Positions 1-8,384 of a DNA stretch of 23,994 bases are shown in pieces. Source of the stretch: JAGPKI01 sp052034135 (lineage in GTDB: Bacteria > Caldisericota > Caldisericia > UBA6126 > JAGPKI01); the NCBI GenBank assembly GCA_052034135.1, contig JBPOJC010000086.1:1-23994 (forward strand), given 5' to 3'. The position numbers and the translations under genes are program-made. The notes under the pieces are model-generated. The model worked only from the letters and a program-made list of their open reading frames with translations. It did not search any database and had not been told where the DNA came from. The first letter of the stretch is position 1, and every line of letters starts with the position of its first letter.

Positions 1-2253
1 ACCTGCAATATCTTCTGCTCTAATTAATACTTTATTCTCTCCTTCAGTTAATGGTAAATCATAAGAGAATGAACCATCAGTATCTGAGACAGGAACACTC
101 ACTTGGTTGATATAGACAATTTTATCATAATCTAAAACATCAACTCCATATTTAACTGTCTTTATCTGGGTTGTTCTACCGGATACTTTGAATGGTGTTT
201 CTTTAGTCATAATACGTGCTTCACTTGGAGACTCTATGACAATTTCAGGGGGCACATTATCTACTTTTACCACTATCTCCTTTGGCTCTTCTTTGCCAAA
301 TGGATCTTCTGCATAGTAATGTAAAATAGACTCATATTGTCCTAAATCTAAAGGTTTCGGTGTGCCATCATAAATTATTGTTTGATTTACTTTATCATCC
401 CAGTAAACATAAATAACGGCTTCTGGATTAGAGCAAGTAAACCCTACAACAGGAGGTTCAATATACCAATTGTCTCTACCTAATTTCCCTCCAGTTATGA
501 CAATATTTGTCTCTGGAAGAGGAGGAACTATATTAAAAGGTTCAGACACAACTGGCGTTGGCTCAGCACTTGTAAAAATAGATAAAACATAGTTTGAACC
601 CTCTTTTAATGGATTCTTTATTCCTGCTTCCTTGTCAATATAGATATTAACTTCACTTCCGGCAGGAATTGGTTTTGAAACATAAACTTTCAAAGTATTA
701 TCTTCTGATGAAATCTTTGAAGAATTGGTTTCATTTACCTTAATTGAATCAGGCTTAATATCATTAGGTATGAAAACGCCTTCAGGAAATACAATTCCAA
801 TGAAATCATCGGCTTGCAAAGCTCCATTATCTCCAAGAATGAATTTAATCGAATATGTAGCTGTAGATTTAGCATTTTTCGGTTCAACAAGTACTTCGCT
901 AACCTCTAATTTTGACTCCTTTAAAGTCACCGGTAAAGTATAATAGAAATCAGAGAGTCCCTGAAGTTTATATCCGAGCTTGATCTCTCCTTCAGTTTTT
1001 GGAGTAATAATCCCGGCTTCTTTCAAGAATTTAACTTCTACTGTTTCGCCTGCATTAATACCAACTTTAGAGTATACAGAAACTTCATAACCACTAACGC
1101 TTACATTGGAAACAGGTTCATCATTAATTAATACATTTGATGAATCAAATCTTTGTGGTAGGGTAGTGCCTTCAGGAAATTTAACTATGATCCTATCTCC
1201 TTTTGATAATGATAATCCCTCTTCTAAAATAAACGCAAATGAAAACTCTGCTGGTTTGTTAACTTTTGGTGGATTCACGCTTAAAAGAGCTCCACCCTTT
1301 TCTATAGCATATGGTTTAGAACTAACCCAATCTGGATCTCCGGGCATAGTTGATACTTCCAACTTATATTCACTAGGTTTACCTGGATTTATTATGCCAG
1401 CCCTTTCAGATAAATACACTTCGACTTTTCCGCTATCAGGTATTTCTACAGGAGTTATGATGGTTATTGTATTTTGCCCGACAGTTGGACGATCGCTTGG
1501 ATGTACACCATTTATCGTAACTGCCTCTACTGGAATTTCGCCAGTCTTTTTAGAAAGAACTGTTTCATTGGGGAATTTTATTCTTATTCTTCCTTCACCA
1601 GCTTGCAACCATCCGCCTCTTCCAACATTAAAAGTTATTTTATATGCTGCATTAACCTTATATGTAGGAGGAACAACTGTTACTTCCGGAATACCTTCAG
1701 GTACACCGATTCTACTTTCAACTATTTCATATGGAGCGGAGGCTACAAATGTCGGTTCTGCTCCAGTTGCTATTTTAAATTGATATTTACCCTCTTTCGA
1801 AGGATTAACAATACCAACAACAGCAGGAACTGTTATAACAATATCTGAATATCCTTCTTTGCTCGGATCTAATTCAATATGTGTATTAAACTTAAGCGAT
1901 ATCTCATCGTAATTCAAAATTGGTAATCCTTGACAGGAAGAACATGGAGAAAGACCAATACTCATAGATTCGATAATTTGTTTTAGTCTCTCATTTCTTG
2001 CATGGGGATCTTCTGGTAATTCTGGTAGTTTCGTATCTGGTGGCCACATAAGCTTAATCCAATCATGAACATGCAAAACTTCTTCAATTGTAAAATGAAT
2101 TTTATAAGTGGCTATTGAGTTCACCTTTCTTGGCAAAACTTCAACCCAAACATTTTTTATTGCAGAAGCAGGCTTAGGAATAAAAATAAAAACCCCTAAA
2201 ACCAATATAAAACATAAAAATATACTACATAATTTATTAAAACTCCCTCGCAT
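1..2253 (-). CDS. Secreted protein with four tandem beta-sandwich repeats plus Ig-like domains (3' end cut by window edge)
   Basis: The minus frame is open from the ATG at 2253 to the window edge (751 codons, no stop), so the C-terminus is missing. A signal peptide or N-terminal anchor covers residues 1-31 (FLCFILVLGVFIFIPKPASA). Four repeats of about 130 residues follow (about 48-178, 186-318, 321-445, 448-576). Each has an AxYxIxF strand, a GDxIxIxFPEG-type turn and an AGIxNP signature (at 146, 285, 413 and 543). Repeat 1 carries a CSSC pair at 104-107. Residues about 580-666 look like a chitobiase-C/OmpL47-type Ig domain ending in VDNVPPE. From 668 a glucodextranase-B-like Ig domain begins (SGRT..., DTDGSFSYDLPL, GENKVLIRAEDIAG). 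The gene has a good SD (GAGGTGG, 4 nt before ATG) and its own promoter. It is probably a cell-surface or S-layer-associated adhesive/structural protein; I recognise no catalytic domain. Domain names are from memory of the fold signatures. Confidence 0.8.
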   Translation of the reverse strand, partial: MRGSFNKLCSIFLCFILVLGVFIFIPKPASAIKNVWVEVLPRKVNSIATYKIHFTIEEVLHVHDWIKLMWPPDTKLPELPEDPHARNERLKQIIESMSIGLSPCSSCQGLPILNYDEISLKFNTHIELDPSKEGYSDIVITVPAVVGIVNPSKEGKYQFKIATGAEPTFVASAPYEIVESRIGVPEGIPEVTVVPPTYKVNAAYKITFNVGRGGWLQAGEGRIRIKFPNETVLSKKTGEIPVEAVTINGVHPSDRPTVGQNTITIITPVEIPDSGKVEVYLSERAGIINPGKPSEYKLEVSTMPGDPDWVSSKPYAIEKGGALLSVNPPKVNKPAEFSFAFILEEGLSLSKGDRIIVKFPEGTTLPQRFDSSNVLINDEPVSNVSVSGYEVSVYSKVGINAGETVEVKFLKEAGIITPKTEGEIKLGYKLQGLSDFYYTLPVTLKESKLEVSEVLVEPKNAKSTATYSIKFILGDNGALQADDFIGIVFPEGVFIPNDIKPDSIKVNETNSSKISSEDNTLKVYVSKPIPAGSEVNIYIDKEAGIKNPLKEGSNYVLSIFTSAEPTPVVSEPFNIVPPLPETNIVITGGKLGRDNWYIEPPVVGFTCSNPEAVIYVYWDDKVNQTIIYDGTPKPLDLGQYESILHYYAEDPFGKEEPKEIVVKVDNVPPEIVIESPSEARIMTKETPFKVSGRTTQIKTVKYGVDVLDYDKIVYINQVSVPVSDTDGSFSYDLPLTEGENKVLIRAEDIAG

Positions 2254-2286
2254 CAAACCACCTCATATTATTAATTATTAAAAGAA

Positions 2287-2314
2287 TTTATAAACATTTA
2301 ATAAGATAAGTCAA
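2287..2314 (-). promoter_or_regulatory. Sigma70-type promoter of the secreted repeat protein
   Basis: On the minus strand TTGACT (2314-2309), a 16-nt spacer and TATAAA (2292-2287) stand 33 nt before the ATG at 2253. The -35 box starts only a few bases beyond the hutI stop codon, so there is no room for a classical terminator between the units. Some hutI operon transcripts may read through. Confidence 0.6.
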
Positions 2315-2318
2315 CCGT

Positions 2319-3569
2319 TTAAAAGTTAATTTCTTTACCATTTATAACTACCTTATATACCTTATTAGTTCCCCAAATATAAGGGATCTCTTTATAGTTT
2401 TTTACGTTTAAAAAAATAAAATTTCCTCTTTTATTTTTTTCTAAAGAACCTACATCATCTTGTAGGGAAAGAGCAAAAGCGGCATTAACTGTTGCAGCGT
2501 TGATAACTTCTTCAGTCGAAAGATCAAGTTTTAGTACCGATAGCTCAATCATCGCCTGCATTGAGTAGCACATACATGTGCCAGGATTAAAATCTGTTCC
2601 TATAGATATAGGAATATCGTTATCAATTATATTTCTTGCATAATCAGTCCTACAATCTTTAAGTCCAAAATAAGTACCGGGCAATATTACAGCAATGGTT
2701 GAGGAATTCGATAGTTTCTTAAGTTCATCTGTTTTAGAATTAACGAGGTGATCTAAAGAAACTGCATTTAGCTCCCTTCCAAGACTAATTCCGCCAAGTG
2801 AATAAAACTCATCGGTATGCAGCTTTGGTTTTAATCCATATTGTAGTCCAGTTTGAAGAATCTTTCTGCAATCCTCAACATCGAATACATCTTTTTCGCA
2901 GAAAGCATCATTAAAATCTGCTATTCCCCTTTTGGTTACATTAGGAATAATAACTTCGCATATAAAATCTACATAGGCATTTTTATTGCCAGTAAATTCC
3001 GGTGGTACTGCATGTGCTGCAAGAAGAGTAGCCTTTATTGGTATATCAAGCTCTTCTTTGAGTTTTGCTATTACAGTTAATATTTTTACTTCATCTTCTA
3101 AATTTAGACCATATCCGCTTTTTATCTCTAAAGCTAATGTCCCATAACTAATCATTTTTTTTATCCAGTTATAGGAAAGCCCATAAAGATCATCAAATGA
3201 AGCTTTTCTTGTATCTGTAACTGTACTTAAAATCCCTCCACCCTTATTTAAGACTTTTAAATAATCTTCTCCCCTGAGTCTCAATAAAAATTCTTCTTCC
3301 CTACTGCCAGCAAATACTAAATGTGTGTGAGGATCGACAAAACCAGGCATAACTACTGATCCATCTGCATCTATAATTTTAGAATTACTGTATTTTTCGA
3401 TTAAATATTTAGTCTTACCAAAATCTTTTATTCTTCCATTAGAGATGAAGACAGCGCCATCTTTTATAACATCAAGCTCTCTTTGCTTCTTCCCTCTCAA
3501 GGGCTTACCTTGATCGCTTTTTGGAGCTATTAATTCAGATGAATTAATAATCAAAACATTTTCACTCAT
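2319..3569 (-). CDS. hutI: Imidazolonepropionase
   Basis: This enzyme hydrolyses 4-imidazolone-5-propionate to N-formimino-L-glutamate, the third step of histidine degradation, in the cytosol. The 416 residues match the usual length of about 400-420. Metal-binding and catalytic residues of the amidohydrolase fold are visible: H81 and H83 in PGFVDPHTHLVFAG, H186 in AHAVPPEF, H251 and E254 in HTDEF, and D326 in IGTDFNPGT. ELD at 31-33 and the SGYGL loop at 151-155 are also typical. The ATG overlaps the stop of the upstream YchF-like gene by one base (TAATG), so it is the last gene of the sucC operon and probably translationally coupled. No hutH, hutU, hutG or ftcD is present in the window. Assignment is secure at family level; the physiological substrate is inferred. 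Confidence 0.95.
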   Translation of the reverse strand: MSENVLIINSSELIAPKSDQGKPLRGKKQRELDVIKDGAVFISNGRIKDFGKTKYLIEKYSNSKIIDADGSVVMPGFVDPHTHLVFAGSREEEFLLRLRGEDYLKVLNKGGGILSTVTDTRKASFDDLYGLSYNWIKKMISYGTLALEIKSGYGLNLEDEVKILTVIAKLKEELDIPIKATLLAAHAVPPEFTGNKNAYVDFICEVIIPNVTKRGIADFNDAFCEKDVFDVEDCRKILQTGLQYGLKPKLHTDEFYSLGGISLGRELNAVSLDHLVNSKTDELKKLSNSSTIAVILPGTYFGLKDCRTDYARNIIDNDIPISIGTDFNPGTCMCYSMQAMIELSVLKLDLSTEEVINAATVNAAFALSLQDDVGSLEKNKRGNFIFLNVKNYKEIPYIWGTNKVYKVVINGKEINF

Positions 3570-4570
3570 TACACGTGAAACCTTATATGTACTATATCGC
3601 CATCCTGCACAATATAATCTTTCCCTTCTAAACGGAGAAGTCCTCTATCTCTCGCCTCTTTAAATGAAAAATTTAATTTCAAAAATTCTTCATAATTTAT
3701 CACTTCTGCTTTTATAAATCCTCTTTGAATATCGGAATGAATCTTTCCCGCAGCATCAAAAGCTGTAGAATTTTTTCGTAGTGTCCATGCTCTAACTTCA
3801 TCCTCGCCAACTGTAAAAAATGTAATTAAATCAAGCAACTTGTAGGAAGATTTAATAAATAAATTTAATCCGCTCTCTGCTATCCCATAAGCTTTAAGTA
3901 ATTCTTTTCTCTCGCTTCTGTTTAAAGAAAGCAATTCCTTTTCCAACTCTACAGAGATATTCACAAACTCAAAATTAGGAAACTCATTTTTAAGCTTTTC
4001 ATAATAAGGGTTTAAAGTTATCATATCTTCAGAAATATTTAAAACTATAAGTTTTGGTTTTAATGAAATTAATCCCAATCCCTTTACTATGCTATCTTTA
4101 AAGATTTCTTCATCTTCTATTAATTTATTCTCTTCAATATCTATTTTAAGCTTTTCAAGAACTGCTATTTCCTTTCCTCTATCAGGCTCTTTTTTATGTT
4201 TTAAGATATAATTCTCTATTATTTCTATATCATTAATTTTAAAAGACAAATCAATATCAGAAAGAGCTTTTAATGGATCTATATTTTCACCTTCATAAGA
4301 AGAATAACATTTTATTACATAAACAATTTCATCGGAAGTCCTGAGTTCTTCAATAGGTAGAGATTGTGTAAAATCTGGAGAAATAAAGTTTAGCTGGATA
4401 TAAGTAGTTTTTTTGGGATTAAATACACTTGAAAGCTTATCAACTCTTTCATCTTTAACAATGGCGGTTCCGATTAATTCACTTTTTATCTTGCTTGTTC
4501 TTCCCTCTGAAAGAATAAAGAATAAATCATTCTTTCCGCTTTCAGGAGAACCAATTATTGCTATCTTCAC
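3569..4570 (-). CDS. YchF-like P-loop protein with TGS domain, degenerate nucleotide-binding motifs
   Basis: YchF/OLA1 proteins are ribosome-associated ATPases of the TRAFAC/Obg group with a C-terminal TGS domain. The C-terminal part here is clearly YchF-like: FFTVGEDEVRAWTL at 251-264, AGKIHSDIQRGFIKAEV at 274-290 and GKDYIVQDGDIVHIRF at 316-331. The N-terminal half keeps the pattern but not the key residues. The P-loop reads GSPESGKN (7-14), with Asn where GKS/T is expected. The region after NPKK, normally holding the DxxG switch (VDIAG), reads NFISPDF. KPKLIVLNISED (171-182) sits at the G4-like position. The length of 333 is shorter than the usual 360 or so. It starts with GTG overlapping the sucD stop (GTGA). 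It is probably a diverged paralogue with weakened or lost hydrolysis. I withhold the symbol ychF because the canonical copy may be elsewhere. Confidence 0.82.
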   Translation of the reverse strand: MKIAIIGSPESGKNDLFFILSEGRTSKIKSELIGTAIVKDERVDKLSSVFNPKKTTYIQLNFISPDFTQSLPIEELRTSDEIVYVIKCYSSYEGENIDPLKALSDIDLSFKINDIEIIENYILKHKKEPDRGKEIAVLEKLKIDIEENKLIEDEEIFKDSIVKGLGLISLKPKLIVLNISEDMITLNPYYEKLKNEFPNFEFVNISVELEKELLSLNRSERKELLKAYGIAESGLNLFIKSSYKLLDLITFFTVGEDEVRAWTLRKNSTAFDAAGKIHSDIQRGFIKAEVINYEEFLKLNFSFKEARDRGLLRLEGKDYIVQDGDIVHIRFHV

Positions 4571-5427
4571 TTTAAAAGCTCCGGTATATCAGACGGTCTA
4601 TCTGCAACTTTAACTCCAGCTTCCTCAAAGGCTCTAACTTTACTCTCGGCAGTTCCTTTGCCCTGTAATATCACTGCTCCCGCATGTCCCATACGCTTTT
4701 CAGGAGGAGCATTTCTGCCAGCAATAAAAGCAACTACTTTCTTGTCTATGTTATGCTTAATATATTCTGCAGCTGCCTCCTCTTCATCTCCACCAATTTC
4801 CCCAATGATAACAATTTTCTCAGTTTGAGAATCATCTTTAAAAAGAGAAAGAACATCTATGAAGCTTGTTCCAACTATCTGGTCTCCACCGATTCCTATA
4901 CAGGTAGATTCCCCAAAACCAGCTCCAGTTAAATTGTATACAACTTCATAAGTTAAAGTGCCAGATCTTGATACTATACCAACATTACCCTCTTTAAATA
5001 TCTGAGCAGGCATAATTCCTACTTTGCACTGTCCCGGAGAAATAAGCCCGGGGCAATTTGGTCCGATTAAACGGGTATTTGTGTTAATTGAAAGGTATTT
5101 GGATATTTTTAGCATTTGATTAACTGGTATTCCTTCAGTTATGCAAACAATCAAACCTATGCCTGAATCAGCGGCTTCTACGATTGAATCTGCTGCAAAT
5201 CGCTCAGGAACAAATATTATTGAAACATTTGCTTGAGTACTTCTCATTGCTTCTTTCATCGTATCGAAAATGGGTATACCAAAAATTTCCGTTCCACCTT
5301 TACCCGGAGTAACCCCTGCAACTATTTTTGAGCCATATGAAAGCATTTGTTGAGTGTGAAAAGAACCATCTCTACCAGTTATACCCTGAACTATTATTTT
5401 ACTCTCGCTATTAACTAAAATACTCAC
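4567..5427 (-). CDS. sucD: Succinyl-CoA synthetase (ADP/GDP-forming) alpha subunit
   Basis: The alpha subunit binds CoA and carries the phosphohistidine in the reversible reaction succinyl-CoA + NDP + Pi to succinate + NTP + CoA. At 286 residues it has the normal length. It shows the N-terminal CoA-binding Rossmann segment GITGRDGSFHTQQM (15-28), PGKGG (41-45), GPNCPG (122-127), SRSGTLTYE (153-161) and the active-site histidine H248 in PPEKRMGHAGAVI. It starts with GTG, overlapping the sucC stop by four bases (GTGA), so the two subunits are coupled for equal synthesis. Other CoA ligases of the same fold (for example malate-CoA ligase) cannot be excluded by eye, but pairing with sucC makes SucD most likely. 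Confidence 0.95.
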   Translation of the reverse strand: MSILVNSESKIIVQGITGRDGSFHTQQMLSYGSKIVAGVTPGKGGTEIFGIPIFDTMKEAMRSTQANVSIIFVPERFAADSIVEAADSGIGLIVCITEGIPVNQMLKISKYLSINTNTRLIGPNCPGLISPGQCKVGIMPAQIFKEGNVGIVSRSGTLTYEVVYNLTGAGFGESTCIGIGGDQIVGTSFIDVLSLFKDDSQTEKIVIIGEIGGDEEEAAAEYIKHNIDKKVVAFIAGRNAPPEKRMGHAGAVILQGKGTAESKVRAFEEAGVKVADRPSDIPELLK

Positions 5428-6578
5428 TTTAAAACCTCCTTCGATTTCTTAACTACATCCTTTACAGCTTCATCCATAGAGGAATAAACTGATATTCCAG
5501 CATTTTGAAGAAGTTCTTTTGCAACTTCATCATTTGTGCCAATTAGCCTAACAGAAATCGGTAGATTTATATTTAAACTTTTTATAGCTTCAAATAAACC
5601 TTTTGCAATATCATCGCATCGAGTAATACCACCAAAGATATTTACTAAAATGGCTTTAATTTTATTATTTGTTAATATTATTTTAAAAGCATTAAGAGTC
5701 TTTTCGGGGTTTGAACTACCACCTATATCCAGAAAATTTGCTGGCTCCCCTCCCCAATATTTTACAAGATCCATAGTCGCCATAGCTAATCCTGCACCAT
5801 TAACAATACAGGCTATATCGCCATCAAGAGAAACATAAGTTAATCCTAACTCTCGAGCCATCCTTTCTTGTAAGGTTTCATCTTCTATTTTGTCCCTTAA
5901 ACTTTTAGTTTCAGGATGCAAAAATAAAGCATTATCATCTATCAATAACTTTGCATCCAAGGCAATAAATCTATCATTGGAAATTACTAACGGATTTATT
6001 TCAACAAGTGTTGCGTCCTCGTTAAAATAAATTAAAACAAGCTTCTTAATAAGTTCAGAAAAATCAGAAAACAAAGAAGATTTGTTTGGAACATCCATAA
6101 ATACCTTATTAAATAATCTTCTTAAGTCATACTCTTTTATTCCCAATATAAAATCATAGTCTACTTTCTCAATCTTTTCTGGCTCAGTTCTACTGATCTC
6201 TTCTATATCTATTCCACCAGCTGAAGAACTTATTATTAAAGGCAATTTCCTACTCCGATCGAGAGTAAAGCTTAAATAATACTCCCCTTCATATGGAATA
6301 GCTTCAGATATTAAAACTTTATCCACTATACAACCTTTTATATTTAGCCCGAAAATCTCTCCTGCAGCTTTTTCTAACTCTTCTCTATTCTGAACAAGTT
6401 TTACCCCACCGGCTTTCCCTCTGCCTCCAACTGGAACTTGAGCTTTAACTACAAGCGGGAAACCTAAACTCTCCCCAATTTTAATTGCTTGCGATGGATC
6501 TTCTGCTAATTGTTCTCTTGGAGTTAAGATGCCGTAATTTCTGAAAATATCTTTTGCCTGATATTCAAGTAGCTTCAA
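5424..6578 (-). CDS. sucC: Succinyl-CoA synthetase beta subunit
   Basis: The beta subunit holds the ATP-grasp nucleotide site and contacts succinate. The 384 residues match the family. The start MKLLEYQAKDIF is typical, followed by VVKAQVPVGGRGKAGGVKL (ATP-grasp, about 44-62), VEINPLVI in the metal-binding region, NGAGLAMATMD and the C-terminal FLDIGGSSNPEKT and NIFGGITRCDDIAKG. Translation begins at a TTG (6578) preceded by a strong SD (GGGAGGT, about 6 nt upstream), which fixes the start. It lies 18 nt after the polysaccharide deacetylase stop and overlaps sucD. With sucD it gives substrate-level phosphorylation, useful to an anaerobe that uses a partial TCA cycle. Confidence 0.96.
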   Translation of the reverse strand: MKLLEYQAKDIFRNYGILTPREQLAEDPSQAIKIGESLGFPLVVKAQVPVGGRGKAGGVKLVQNREELEKAAGEIFGLNIKGCIVDKVLISEAIPYEGEYYLSFTLDRSRKLPLIISSSAGGIDIEEISRTEPEKIEKVDYDFILGIKEYDLRRLFNKVFMDVPNKSSLFSDFSELIKKLVLIYFNEDATLVEINPLVISNDRFIALDAKLLIDDNALFLHPETKSLRDKIEDETLQERMARELGLTYVSLDGDIACIVNGAGLAMATMDLVKYWGGEPANFLDIGGSSNPEKTLNAFKIILTNNKIKAILVNIFGGITRCDDIAKGLFEAIKSLNINLPISVRLIGTNDEVAKELLQNAGISVYSSMDEAVKDVVKKSKEVLK

Positions 6579-6596
6579 AATTTATACCTCCCTAAA

Positions 6597-8231
6597 TCAA
6601 AATAGTATATCTTCAAGTTTATCGTCACTTGTTAATGTTACTCTTTTAATGTTCCACTCTTCAAGAGGTAGTTCATTTATGCCACCCCCTGAAGAAAAAA
6701 TGGCTTTAAAACCAAGATCTGAACAAATATCTCTAACTTCTTTATTTGCATTACCAAAAGGCACTGAAAGAAACTGAACCTTCTTATTAAGGTTTTTTTC
6801 TAATATTTCTTTGGAAAGTTTAAGATCATTATAAACTCTGCTTTTGTAATCATCATAGCTTTCGAGTTTACCATCTGGCAAAGGTATTCTACTTGTTAAT
6901 GCTGCATGTGTCCCTTCTTTTTCACTCACCATATAGTGTGAATTATAAGTGTGCGATTCAATACTTAAAACCCTTGAACTTTGCATCTCGAGAAGTTGTT
7001 CCCAATCAACATATTCTTTAGATAAGCCTACTCTGCTCACAATAACAAAGAAAAGCCCCGAATAGTCAAACTCTTTAAGAATTTTGTATGCATTCTTGTA
7101 AACACTTACTAATCCATCATCAAATGTTATCAATATTGACTTATCTGGAAGATCTGCTTTTCCTTCAAGAAAACTTATAAATAATGCTGGACTTATAGTA
7201 TCATAGCCTTTTGATTTAAGATAACTTAGATCTTCTCTGAATTGTTCGGGAGTTCTATTAAAAAGACCACCATCTCCAGAAGAAACACTATGGTAATTCA
7301 GCACCATTAATCCACTTTTTATATATTTTACAGTCACAGACTGTGTTGGATATGTTAAAGAAAAATCTTTTTCTATTCTTTGAGAATAAACATTAAAACT
7401 GTTATTTCCAGGAATTAGTCTTAAGTTTTGCACTTCCCAGTAGCCATTTAAGTCTGTTTTAACATCGACAATAAATTTATCATTATGAAAAATGTAGACT
7501 TTCTCTTGAGGTTTAAACAAACCTTTAAGTTCAGCATTTTCTCTAAGGAATTCTGAACCATTTTTTGGAAAAGAAATTATCGGTTCTGAATTACAAACCA
7601 TAAAAGAAACGTTAGAAGTTATTTTATTCCCAATTGCATCATTGCATTCAAATGAAATTATATGACTACCTTCAGTTATGGTTGGTGGAACATTATAAAT
7701 TCCTTCCCAAAGGTTTGCATCTTTTGAAAAAGTTAAAGGTAATTTAAGCCCTTCTTCAAAAACTGCATAAACGTTAGTTAAATAAGCTTGAGAGCTTAAA
7801 GATATGAAAATGTTCATACCGCTTCTTAATAGAGAAGGATTAATTTTAATATTAATAGGTGGAATAGCATTGTTTACTACTACTGTAATAACTTCAGATT
7901 CATGGACCTTTCCCAAATTGTCCTCAAAATAAGATAAAATATAATAATTCCCGTCTTGAAAATTTCTTGTATCCCAATTAAAGTACCATGTTCCATCATA
8001 ATAATTAAGTAATTCCCGAAAAATACTTCCATCTTCACTTAAGATGCATATATATGGCTTAATATTTTCTCTACTTTTTACTTTAATCGAAATGCTTTGA
8101 AAGGTTGATACTGTCTCTCCTGAAATCGGAGAAACTATGGAAATATTACTACCTATATTTTCAGCACGCACAGTGTTGGTAAAGTTAAAAAGCATTAACA
8201 AAACAAAAATAAAAGATAGAGCTTTTTTCAT
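6597..8231 (-). CDS. Secreted polysaccharide deacetylase with N-terminal Ig-like domains
   Basis: The start chosen is the ATG at 8231. A longer frame from a TTG at 8273 is open, but that TTG is part of a TTGACA -35 box, and the ATG gives a clean signal peptide (MKKALSFIFVLLMLF...RA, about 23 residues). The mature protein has two or three Ig-like beta domains (about residues 30-300; WYFNWDTRNFQDGNYYI and YWEVQNLRLIPGNNSF are typical strands). A NodB-type catalytic domain follows from about 308: LNYHSV, TFDDG with D371/D372, SHTYNSH with H427 and H432, and SVPFGN. These match the Asp-His-His metal site of carbohydrate esterase family 4, close to the PgaB/IcaB type that removes acetyl groups from beta-1,6-GlcNAc polymers or peptidoglycan. 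Substrate is inferred only. It is first in the operon upstream of sucC. Confidence 0.88.
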   Translation of the reverse strand: MKKALSFIFVLLMLFNFTNTVRAENIGSNISIVSPISGETVSTFQSISIKVKSRENIKPYICILSEDGSIFRELLNYYDGTWYFNWDTRNFQDGNYYILSYFEDNLGKVHESEVITVVVNNAIPPINIKINPSLLRSGMNIFISLSSQAYLTNVYAVFEEGLKLPLTFSKDANLWEGIYNVPPTITEGSHIISFECNDAIGNKITSNVSFMVCNSEPIISFPKNGSEFLRENAELKGLFKPQEKVYIFHNDKFIVDVKTDLNGYWEVQNLRLIPGNNSFNVYSQRIEKDFSLTYPTQSVTVKYIKSGLMVLNYHSVSSGDGGLFNRTPEQFREDLSYLKSKGYDTISPALFISFLEGKADLPDKSILITFDDGLVSVYKNAYKILKEFDYSGLFFVIVSRVGLSKEYVDWEQLLEMQSSRVLSIESHTYNSHYMVSEKEGTHAALTSRIPLPDGKLESYDDYKSRVYNDLKLSKEILEKNLNKKVQFLSVPFGNANKEVRDICSDLGFKAIFSSGGGINELPLEEWNIKRVTLTSDDKLEDILF

Positions 8232-8246
8232 AATTTTACTTAAGAA

Positions 8247-8273
8247 TTTATAAATATATTTCAATATTGTCAA
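8247..8273 (-). promoter_or_regulatory. Candidate promoter of the deacetylase-sucCD-hutI operon
   Basis: The minus strand has a perfect TTGACA (8273-8268), a 15-nt spacer and TATAAA (8252-8247), ending 15 nt before the ATG at 8231. The spacer is shorter than ideal. If correct, the 5' UTR is only about 8 nt and there is no clear SD, so translation would be near-leaderless. It is divergent from the alr promoter. Confidence 0.4.
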
Positions 8274-8347
8274 GAAAAGAATATTTTAGGATAAATTGAA
8301 TTAATGCATTATATTAATAATTTTAACTTATTAAATCAAATATCTTC

Positions 8348-8375
8348 TTGACTTTTGCTTACATTAAATTATAAG
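8348..8375 (+). promoter_or_regulatory. Promoter of alr, very close to its start codon
   Basis: TTGACT (8348-8353), a 16-nt spacer and TATAAG (8370-8375) are followed by only 9 nt before the ATG at 8385. Transcription would start at or just before the A of ATG, predicting a leaderless mRNA. This argues against translation from the TTG at 8355, which lies inside the spacer. Confidence 0.55.
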
Positions 8376-8384
8376 TTAAATCTC

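Noticed and set aside
1106..1783. 225-codon plus-strand ORF opposite the secreted repeat protein
   Set aside because: Lies fully antisense to a frame with a clear signal peptide and four protein repeats; its periodic sequence mirrors the repeats.
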